The position numbers were made by a program, and so were the translations under genes. DNA of 19,772 nucleotides. Origin: Candidatus Acetothermia bacterium. Its GTDB lineage: Bacteria; Bipolaricaulota; Bipolaricaulia; RBG-16-55-9; JANLFV01. The stretch spans positions 1-19,772 of the forward strand of contig JAPWVC010000010.1 in the NCBI GenBank assembly GCA_028275195.1, given 5' to 3'. The notes under the pieces are model-generated. The model worked only from the letters and a program-made list of their open reading frames with translations, had not been told where the DNA came from and did no database searches. Shown here piece by piece: positions 6,209 to 12,447 of the stretch. Position 1 is the first letter of the stretch; each line of letters starts with the position of its first letter.

Positions 6209-7576
6209 TCATCGCCTCCTGCTCGTGCTCGAGAGGAGCTGGTCGATCCCCCGCGCGGCCCGTTTCCCGTCGTGGACCGCCTGGACGACCGTGGCCCCGC
6301 CGTTGATGCAGTCCCCGCCCGCAAAATATTTGGGATTTGAGGTCTGGCCGGTCTGGGGGTCAACCTCCACCAAGCCGTCCTTCAGCGAGAGGCCGGGGAT
6401 CTTCTGCAACAGCTCGGTCCTTGGCCGCTGGCCGATCGCCTTGATCACGGTATCGACCTGGAGGACGAACTCCGTCCCAGGGACCGGCTCGGGCCGGCGG
6501 CGGCCGGAGGCGTCCGGCTCGCCCAGCCGCATGTAGAGGCACTCGAGCCCCTCGACCCTTCCGCTCCCGAGGAACCGCTTGGGAGCGATCAGCCAGTAGA
6601 AGTGGACCCCCTCCCGCCGGGCGGCCTTCACTTCCTTGCGGAAGGCCGGCATCTCCTTCTCCGTCCGGCGGTAGAGGACCATCACATCCTTCGCCCCGAG
6701 CCGGACGGCCTCCCTCGCCACATCGATCGCGGTGTTCCCGCCACCGATCACTGCCACCCGCTCCCCGAGCTTGAGATTGCGAGGATCACCGAGCTTCAGC
6801 TCCTCGATGAACGGGAGGGACTCATAGACCCCCTCAAGTTCGTCCCCCTCCCAGTGGACCTCCACATCCTCCCCCAGGCCCACCCCGAGGAAGATCGCCC
6901 CATGGCGCCGCTCTAGCTCCTCGAATGAGAGCTCCTCACCGACGGCCTGGCCGAGCTGGAACTCCACTCCCAGGCGGGCGAGCTGCTCGGCCTCCCGGGG
7001 GAGCGGCTCGATCTGCTGCTTGTATGGCGCGATCGCGCGGGTGACTAGCCCTCCTAGCTCAGGCCGGCTCTCATAGACTGTGACTTGATAGCCGAGCTTG
7101 GCCAGCTCCGCGGCGCAGCTCAAGCCCGCCGGGCCGGCCCCGATCACCCCCACGGACTCATCCTTCGGCCTGGCCCGCTTGTAGTATGCAATCCCATGCT
7201 CTAGGACCCAATCGGTGGCGAACCGCTGGAGCCGCCCGATCTCCACCGGGCGACGGCCCTCCTTGTGGAGGACGCAGGCCCCCTCGCAGAGCTCCTCGAC
7301 CGGGCAGACGCGGGCGCAAGTCCCACCCAGCGGATTGGCGGCGAAGATTGTCTTCCCTGAGCTGGCGTAGTCCCGGTCCAGGATCGCCTTGATGAATTTG
7401 GGGACCTCGACCTTCGCGGGGCAGGCGGCTACGCAGGGGGCCGGGGCCTCCTTCCCCCCGCAGAGGAGGCACCTCTCGGCCTCGAAGAGCGCCTCCTCCT
7501 CGGAGGAGTATGGCGGGGTCTCCTCAGCGAACGCGAGTGGCGCGGCCTCAGCTCCGGGCTTCAGCGCGAGTTCCAT
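6209..7576 (-). CDS. PreT/GltD/NfnB-like Fe-S flavoprotein NAD(P)H oxidoreductase
   Basis: FAD- and NAD(P)H-binding oxidoreductase of 455 aa, the electron-input module found in glutamate synthase small subunit, NfnB and dihydropyrimidine dehydrogenase PreT. The N-terminal Fe-S domain carries C36-x2-C39-x8-C48-x3-C52 and C87-x3-C91-x5-C97-x3-C101. It is followed by the FAD Rossmann motif GVIGAGPAGLSCAAELAKLG (143-162), a second Rossmann VAVIGGGNTAIDVAREA (274-290) and LYRRTEKEMPA, whose Arg pair usually marks NADPH binding, then a C-terminal FAD motif GGDCINGGA. The N-terminal pattern most resembles PreT, but no preA, gltB or nfnA gene is visible. ATG 7576 has GGAGGAGG 6 nt upstream. It starts the two-gene unit with the Crp/Fnr regulator. 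The physiological partner is unknown; feeding electrons into the Hdr/ferredoxin system opposite is a speculation. Confidence 0.83.
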   Translation of the reverse strand: MELALKPGAEAAPLAFAEETPPYSSEEEALFEAERCLLCGGKEAPAPCVAACPAKVEVPKFIKAILDRDYASSGKTIFAANPLGGTCARVCPVEELCEGACVLHKEGRRPVEIGRLQRFATDWVLEHGIAYYKRARPKDESVGVIGAGPAGLSCAAELAKLGYQVTVYESRPELGGLVTRAIAPYKQQIEPLPREAEQLARLGVEFQLGQAVGEELSFEELERRHGAIFLGVGLGEDVEVHWEGDELEGVYESLPFIEELKLGDPRNLKLGERVAVIGGGNTAIDVAREAVRLGAKDVMVLYRRTEKEMPAFRKEVKAARREGVHFYWLIAPKRFLGSGRVEGLECLYMRLGEPDASGRRRPEPVPGTEFVLQVDTVIKAIGQRPRTELLQKIPGLSLKDGLVEVDPQTGQTSNPKYFAGGDCINGGATVVQAVHDGKRAARGIDQLLSSTSRRR

Positions 7577-7593
7577 CCCAAGCCTCCTCCTGT

Positions 7594-7607
7594 GCGATTC
7601 TCATCGC
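7594..7607. promoter_or_regulatory. Perfect 5-4-5 palindrome, candidate Crp/Fnr-family operator
   Basis: GCGAT-TCTC-ATCGC has the half-site and spacer geometry of FNR boxes (TTGAT-N4-ATCAA) and keeps the inner GAT/ATC, but the outer two bases of each half differ. It ends 18 bp upstream of the flavoprotein ATG, just before its Shine-Dalgarno, and lies in the divergent gap 7577-7723. A TAGAAT on the minus strand at 7613-7618 could be the -10, which would put this site at the transcription start. Confidence 0.45.
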
Positions 7608-7723
7608 TGCCATTCTAGGAGGGCTATGGGCCGGTCACTATGACCTACATCGCCATTAGAGATGATTTGAGTCAGAGCCAGCTAAGCCCCACCGCCACTA
7701 GGATGGGATCGAGGCAGCAAACC

Positions 7724-9421
7724 ATGAGCGATGTGGACCTGGTCTTGATCCATCCCCCTAGCGTCTACGACTTCCGCCAACGAGCGGGCCTCCCCGGCTC
7801 AGGCCCGTTGAGCGACCTCATCCCTTCATCCCCGATCTTCGAGATGTATCCCCTCGGGCTGTTGACCCTCACTAGCTACCTCGAGGCGCGAGGCTTACGG
7901 GTCCGGATCGTCAACCTGGCCCTAAGGATGCTCTTGGACCGGGCGTTCGATCCCCGGGCCTTCCTCGCTAAGCTCAAGCCCAAGCTCTTCGGGCTGGACT
8001 TCCATTGGCTCCCCCATGCCCACGGGGCCCTGGAGGTGGCCCATCTCTTGAAGGAGCTCCACCCCCAGATCCCCGTAGCCCTCGGCGGGCTCTCCTCGAG
8101 CTACTACTTCCGCGAGCTGCTCGCCCGCCCGGAGGTGGACTTTATCATCCGGGGCGACTGCGCTGAGGAGCCGCTCTACCAACTCATGGAGGCCCTGGCC
8201 GGCCGCCGGCCACTCGGGGAGGTCCCGAACCTGGCCTGGAAGGAGGATGGGCTCATGCGAGCCAATCAACTGGGCTACATCCCCGACTCACTCGACTATG
8301 CCGATCTCCGGCCCGACCGGCTGATCAAGCAGGTCCTGCGGTATCGCGACCGGCTGAGCCTGACCCCCTACCATGGCTGGTGGAGGAATCCCGTGATGGC
8401 GATCTTCACCGTCAAGGGCTGCACCCACAGTTGTGCCACCTGCGGCGGCTCGCGCGAGGCCTATGCCAGAGTGGCGGGGCGGGGGAGGCCGGCCTTCCGG
8501 AGCCCGGAGAGCGTGTTGAAGAACATCCTCGACCTCGCGGAGATCAGCCGCGGCCCGATCTTCCTCATCGGGGACATCCGCCAGCCGGGGGAGAGCTATG
8601 CCCAGGAGCTCCTCCGGCTCATCCGCAGGCACAAGCTCCGCAATGAGCTGATCTTCGAGCTCTTCTCCCCTGCAAGCCGGGAGTTCCTCGCCGAGCTAGG
8701 GGCCTCGGTCCGGAATTGGACGGTCGAGTTCTCCCCCGAGAGCCACGACCCCGACCTCCGGGCGGTCCACGACCCGACGGCCATCTACAGCAATGAGGAG
8801 TTGGAAGAGACGATCGCCATGGCCCTGGCGGCCGGCTGCCACCGGTTCGACCTCTTCTTCCTCATCGGCCTCTCTGGTCAGACCTACCGCTCGGTCCTGG
8901 CGACCGTCGACTACGCCGGGGAGCTCTTCCGGAGGTTCGACCGCCGGCTCTCCTGCTTCATCTCCCCGCTCGGGCCGTTCCTCGATCCGGGGAGCCGGGC
9001 CTTCGAGTCACCAGAGAGCCTGGGGTATAAGCTCTTCGCCCGGACCTTGGAGGAGCACCGCCAGCTCTTGCTCGCGCCGACTTGGGAGGGGATGCTCAAT
9101 TACGAGACGGCCTGGCTGAGCCGAGAGGAGCTCGTCCGGGCGACCTACGATGCCGCCGAGCGGCTCAATGCCCTGAAGCTGGAGCATCGGCGGATCTCGG
9201 CCTCCCAAGCCCAGGCGGTCGCGGCAAGGCTCGCCCGGGCTCGCGCGCTCCATCCTCACCTCCGCCAAAAGCGCGAGATGGGGGAAAAGGAGCCCATCCC
9301 CCAGGTCCCTGGACCTAAAACGAGCTCCCTCCTCTGCGACAAACGGGAGCTTGCCTGGCCGGCCCACCTCTTGCACTTCAGGCCCTTGGGGATCTTCCGG
9401 CAGCTCCTGCGGTGCTGCTGA
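7724..9421 (+). CDS. B12-binding-type radical SAM protein
   Basis: Radical SAM enzyme of 565 aa with an N-terminal B12-binding-like domain. The N-terminal region (about 4-160) has the IHPPSVYDF opening and GLDFHWLPHAHG (90-101), which contains D92-x-H94 and resembles the DxHxxG cobalamin signature. The radical SAM core (about 225-430) carries KGCTHSCATCGG with C233-x3-C237-x2-C240 for the [4Fe-4S]-AdoMet cluster. It looks like the group called the Ta0216-type B12/radical SAM family, whose substrate I do not know. ATG 7724 is chosen because MSDVDLVLIHPP is the natural domain start; in-frame ATGs at 7640 and 7703 are possible but lack a good Shine-Dalgarno. It ends 72 bp before korD and may be co-transcribed with the kor cluster or read alone. 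No reaction can be assigned. Confidence 0.83.
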   Translation: MSDVDLVLIHPPSVYDFRQRAGLPGSGPLSDLIPSSPIFEMYPLGLLTLTSYLEARGLRVRIVNLALRMLLDRAFDPRAFLAKLKPKLFGLDFHWLPHAHGALEVAHLLKELHPQIPVALGGLSSSYYFRELLARPEVDFIIRGDCAEEPLYQLMEALAGRRPLGEVPNLAWKEDGLMRANQLGYIPDSLDYADLRPDRLIKQVLRYRDRLSLTPYHGWWRNPVMAIFTVKGCTHSCATCGGSREAYARVAGRGRPAFRSPESVLKNILDLAEISRGPIFLIGDIRQPGESYAQELLRLIRRHKLRNELIFELFSPASREFLAELGASVRNWTVEFSPESHDPDLRAVHDPTAIYSNEELEETIAMALAAGCHRFDLFFLIGLSGQTYRSVLATVDYAGELFRRFDRRLSCFISPLGPFLDPGSRAFESPESLGYKLFARTLEEHRQLLLAPTWEGMLNYETAWLSREELVRATYDAAERLNALKLEHRRISASQAQAVAARLARARALHPHLRQKREMGEKEPIPQVPGPKTSSLLCDKRELAWPAHLLHFRPLGIFRQLLRCC

Positions 9422-9423
9422 CT

Positions 9424-9453
9424 CCGATCATAGCGGCAGTTGACCCCGATCAT
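9424..9453 (+). repeat. Direct repeat CCGATCAT, two copies 22 bp apart
   Basis: CCGATCAT occurs at 9424-9431 and 9446-9453, each followed by a similar GC-rich octamer. Starts are 22 bp apart, about two helical turns, in the 72-bp gap before korD. The second copy forms the right half of the FNR-like site. Confidence 0.4.
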
Positions 9454-9481
9454 GGCAGCGCCCCCACCGGAGTTCTAGAAT
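9440..9481 (+). promoter_or_regulatory. Candidate FNR-type site and -10 element upstream of korD
   Basis: TTGAC-CCCG-ATCAT (9440-9453) matches the FNR consensus TTGAT-N4-ATCAA at 8 of 10 positions. A TAGAAT at 9476-9481 would place a transcription start near 9488 and the site at -41.5, the classical class II activator position, where a poor -35 is expected. Weakness: a start at 9488 leaves only about 6 nt before the korD ATG and would cut into its Shine-Dalgarno (AAGGG, 9484-9488), so the -10 may be fortuitous. Confidence 0.4.
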
Positions 9482-9493
9482 GCAAGGGCAAAG

Positions 9494-9790
9494 ATGACGG
9501 TCGAGCTGGCCGAGCGAGCGAGGTCAGGGAGACGGCGGCCCCTGGGCGGGCCGCTTCCGGTCCCCCGTGGGCGGGTTTACATCATCCCCGAGCGGTGCAA
9601 GGAGTGCGGGTTCTGCTGGACCTTCTGCCCCAAGGAAGTCCTGGAGAAGTCGGAGGAAGCCAACTCCAAGGGCTTCCATTATCCTCGGGTGAAGGCGGGG
9701 AAGGAAGGGGATTGCGTGGACTGCAAGACCTGCATGCTCATCTGCCCCGAGTTCGCCATCTACACTGAGGCCGAGGGCGAGAGCGAGTGA
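9494..9790 (+). CDS. korD: 2-oxoacid:ferredoxin oxidoreductase delta (ferredoxin) subunit
   Basis: Small 2[4Fe-4S] ferredoxin subunit (98 aa) that relays electrons between the TPP/Fe-S core of the oxidoreductase and soluble ferredoxin. Two cluster motifs are visible: C35-x2-C38-x2-C41-x3-C45-P and C74-x2-C77-x2-C80-x3-C84-P. The N-terminal 25 residues are basic and proline-rich, as in other delta subunits. AAGGG lies 5 nt before the ATG. The gene is followed after 22 nt by the alpha subunit, the D-A-B-C order usual for four-subunit Kor/Vor enzymes. Alone it could be any dicluster ferredoxin; position and fold justify the Kor assignment. Confidence 0.85.
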   Translation: MTVELAERARSGRRRPLGGPLPVPRGRVYIIPERCKECGFCWTFCPKEVLEKSEEANSKGFHYPRVKAGKEGDCVDCKTCMLICPEFAIYTEAEGESE

Positions 9791-9812
9791 GCTGACCGGA
9801 GATTAAAGAAAG

Positions 9813-10988
9813 ATGGGGATGAACCTGATCGCTAAGGCCGAGGTCGAGCGCGAAGCCATCCTAGCGGGGACCCACTTCCTGAGCGGAGATGATGCCTGCG
9901 CCGAGGGGGCGATCGCCGCCGGGTGCCGGTTCTTCGCCGGCTATCCCATCACCCCCTCGAGCGAGATCGCCGAGCGGATGGCCCGCCGCCTCCCCCAGGT
10001 CGGGGGGGTCTACCTCCAGATGGAGGACGAGATCGCGAGCATGGCCGCGATCATCGGGGCCTCCTGCGCCGGGGCGAAGGCCATGACCGCCACGAGCGGC
10101 CCCGGCTTCTCTCTAATGCAAGAGAACATCGGCCTGGCCTTCATGACCGAGACCCCCTGCGTGGTCGTCAATGTCCAGCGCGGCGGCCCCTCCACGGGGA
10201 TGCCGACCCTCATCGGCCAGGCGGACATGATGCAAGTCCGGTTCGGCTCGCACGGCGATTACGCCGTGATCGCCTATGCCCCGGCCTCGCCCCAGGAGAT
10301 GTTCGACTACACGATCAAAGCCTTCAACATGGCCGAGCGGTTCCGGACCCCGACCTTCGTGATGAGCGACGAGCTGATCGGCCACATGCTCGAGCGGGTG
10401 GTGATCGACCCGGATAAGATCAAGATCATTAATCGGAAGAGGCCGCGGGTCGAGCCTGGAGAGCGGTTCTGGCCCTTCGAGCCCGAGGCGGATTTGGTCC
10501 CGCCGATGGCCCTGGCCGGGGAGGGCTACAGGATCCATGTGACCGGCCTGACCCATGACGAGCGGGGCTACCCCGCGGCCACCGAGCCGGAGGTCCAGGA
10601 GAGGATGCTCGAACGGATGCTCCGGAAGATCCTAGACCACCGGGAGGAAATCATCGAGTATGAGGAGGTCGAGCTCGAGGACGCCGAGATCGTCCTCGTG
10701 GCCTACGGCTCGACAGCCCGGGCGGCCATGAGGGCCCTCAGGCTGGCTAGGGAACGGGGATTGAAGGTGGGAATGCTCCGGCTCATCACCTGCTGGCCCT
10801 TCCCGGACAAGAAGGTGGCCGAGCTCCGCGATGCCAAGATCATCGTAGCGGAGGTCAATGCCGGGCAGATGGCCCGAGAGGTCGAGCGCCATGCCCGGAA
10901 GCCGGTCTACAAGGTCAATCGGCTCGGCGGGGAGCCGATCCACCCCGACGAGATCCTGAGGAAGATCGAGGAGGTGGCCCAAAGGTGA
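9813..10988 (+). CDS. korA: 2-oxoglutarate:ferredoxin oxidoreductase alpha subunit
   Basis: Alpha subunit (391 aa) of the CoA-dependent 2-oxoacid:ferredoxin oxidoreductase, which binds part of the TPP site and the 2-oxoacid. Visible are FAGYPITPSSEIAE (41-54) with the conserved YPITP Thr, QMEDEIASMAA, MTATSGPGFSLMQENIG and QRGGPSTGMPT, all typical of the KorA/VorA clade, then a C-terminal transketolase-C-like domain (about 290-391). It is a separate alpha chain, not an alpha-gamma fusion. Reductive direction: succinyl-CoA + CO2 + reduced ferredoxin to 2-oxoglutarate. Substrate choice (2-oxoglutarate rather than branched-chain 2-oxoacid) rests partly on the neighbouring fumarate reductase and isocitrate dehydrogenase. 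ATG 9813 is used; ATG 9819 is an in-frame alternative. The gene overlaps korB by 4 nt. Confidence 0.87.
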   Translation: MGMNLIAKAEVEREAILAGTHFLSGDDACAEGAIAAGCRFFAGYPITPSSEIAERMARRLPQVGGVYLQMEDEIASMAAIIGASCAGAKAMTATSGPGFSLMQENIGLAFMTETPCVVVNVQRGGPSTGMPTLIGQADMMQVRFGSHGDYAVIAYAPASPQEMFDYTIKAFNMAERFRTPTFVMSDELIGHMLERVVIDPDKIKIINRKRPRVEPGERFWPFEPEADLVPPMALAGEGYRIHVTGLTHDERGYPAATEPEVQERMLERMLRKILDHREEIIEYEEVELEDAEIVLVAYGSTARAAMRALRLARERGLKVGMLRLITCWPFPDKKVAELRDAKIIVAEVNAGQMAREVERHARKPVYKVNRLGGEPIHPDEILRKIEEVAQR

Positions 10989-11881
10989 TCCAAGAGGGGC
11001 GCTCCTCCGCGGCCCTCGAGCTCCGCGAGGTCATCGCCGAGCATCACCCCGAGGACGAACTCCTCCGGGAGGACCGGATCCCCCACATCTGGTGCCCCGG
11101 CTGTGGGATCGGTGTGGCCGTGACGGCCTATCTTGAGGCGCTGAAGCTCGCGGCCCCGAAGATCCCCTTGGAGAAGCAGGTCGTGGTCTCGGGGATCGGT
11201 TGCACCGGCCGGGTCGCGGGCTATGTCTCCATCGACTCTTACCACACGACTCACGGGCGGGCCATCCCCTTCGCCACCGGCTTGAAGGTCGCTAACCCCG
11301 AGCTGGAGATCACCGTCTTCAGCGGGGATGGCGACTTATTTGCCATCGGGGGGAACCACTTCATCCACGCCGCGCGGAGGAATGTCGATATCAATGTGAT
11401 TTGCGTCAACAACTTCAACTACGGGATGACCGGGGGCCAGGTCGGCCCCACCACCCCGGAGATGGCGATCACCACCACCTCCCCTTACGGGAACATGGAG
11501 GAGGGGTTCAACCTCCCCTACCTCGCCGCGGCCTCGGGGGCGGTCTTCGTCGCGAGGTGGACGACCCTCCACTTCCGGAAGCTGAGGGATGCGATCCTCC
11601 ATGCCTTCAGCAAGCGGGGGTTCACCTTCATCGAGGTGATCGCCCCTTGCCCGACGAGCTTCGGCCGGCCGAATGAACTGGGCCAGGGGCTCGACGAGAT
11701 GGAGTGGTATCTCCAGAGCTGCGTGATCGACCATCAGGCCAATCTCAAGGAGATCGGCCTCTCGATGAGGAAGGACTCGAAGATCGTGGTCGGGAACTTC
11801 CTGGATATTGAGCGCCCGACCTTCATGGACCGCTACCAAGAGATCATCAAGCGGGCGAAGGCCCAGCTTTCAGGGAGATAA
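10985..11881 (+). CDS. korB: 2-oxoglutarate:ferredoxin oxidoreductase beta subunit
   Basis: TPP-binding beta subunit (298 aa). The TPP/Mg motif runs from GDGDLFAIGG (114-123) to VNNFNYGMTGGQ (141-152). C37-x2-C40 (WCPGCG), C73 (SGIGC) and C222 (APCPTS) match the four ligands of the beta-subunit [4Fe-4S] cluster. The start is GTG in a GTGA overlap with korA, so translation is coupled; a GGAGG lies 11 nt upstream. About 30 residues precede the CPGCG region, a little longer than in many homologues, so the start may be further in, but no better-placed start codon with a ribosome site is evident. It works with korA, korC and korD. Confidence 0.88.
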   Translation: MIQEGRSSAALELREVIAEHHPEDELLREDRIPHIWCPGCGIGVAVTAYLEALKLAAPKIPLEKQVVVSGIGCTGRVAGYVSIDSYHTTHGRAIPFATGLKVANPELEITVFSGDGDLFAIGGNHFIHAARRNVDINVICVNNFNYGMTGGQVGPTTPEMAITTTSPYGNMEEGFNLPYLAAASGAVFVARWTTLHFRKLRDAILHAFSKRGFTFIEVIAPCPTSFGRPNELGQGLDEMEWYLQSCVIDHQANLKEIGLSMRKDSKIVVGNFLDIERPTFMDRYQEIIKRAKAQLSGR

Positions 11882-11883
11882 AG

Positions 11884-12447
11884 ATGAGACGGGAGATCCG
11901 GCTCGGAGGGTTCGGCGGCCAGGGGATCATGCTCGCGGGGCAGATCCTCGGCCGGGCCGCGATCTTAGCGGGGAAGCACGCCACGATGACCCAGTCTTAT
12001 GGGCCGGAGATGCGCGGGGCCCGCGTGGCCGCCGATGTGGTGATCGCCGATGAGCCGATCGACTACCCCAAGGTCATTAAGCCCGAGATCTCGGTCTTCC
12101 TCTTCCAGGGGGCCTACGACTACTACCGCCGGGAGGTCGGGCAACTGCTGATCTACGACCAGGACCTGGTCAAGCCCGAACTCGGGGAGCCCCCGGACGG
12201 GCTGAGGGTCTTTCCCATCCGGGCCAATGGGCTCGCCGAGGAGCTGGGAAGAAGGGTGGTGGTGAACATCGTGATGCTGGGGGCCTTTACTGCGATCACC
12301 GGGCTCCTCCCGGTAGAGGTAATGGAGGAGGCGGTCCTCCGCTCGGTCCCTAAAAAGGCCCTCGAGCTGAACAAGGAGGCCTTCCGCCGGGGGCTAGAGC
12401 ACGGGAAGGAGCTTCTAGCCCGACTCGATTCGGAGGGGAGGAGATGA
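11884..12447 (+). CDS. korC: 2-oxoglutarate:ferredoxin oxidoreductase gamma subunit
   Basis: Gamma subunit (187 aa) of the same complex, with the family signature LGGFGGQGIMLAGQILGRAA (7-26) followed by TQSYGPEMRGARVAADVVIAD, standard for KorC/PorC. It follows korB by 2 nt, with AGGGAG 6 nt before the ATG, and its stop overlaps the hdrA start by 4 nt (ATGA). That overlap physically ties the Kor complex to the Hdr complex in one transcript. Nothing is missing compared with the usual length of about 180-190 residues. Confidence 0.88.
   Translation: MRREIRLGGFGGQGIMLAGQILGRAAILAGKHATMTQSYGPEMRGARVAADVVIADEPIDYPKVIKPEISVFLFQGAYDYYRREVGQLLIYDQDLVKPELGEPPDGLRVFPIRANGLAEELGRRVVVNIVMLGAFTAITGLLPVEVMEEAVLRSVPKKALELNKEAFRRGLEHGKELLARLDSEGRR

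Noticed and set aside
5407..6363. A 318-codon minus-strand frame overlapping the Crp/Fnr gene
   Set aside because: Arg/Gly/Pro-rich shadow frame of the regulator in another phase; the regulator frame has clear domains.
9813..12447. Alternative call as branched-chain 2-ketoacid (Vor) or pyruvate (Por) oxidoreductase
   Set aside because: Cannot be fully excluded by motif, but the separate four-subunit D-A-B-C order and the fumarate reductase and isocitrate dehydrogenase neighbours favour 2-oxoglutarate.
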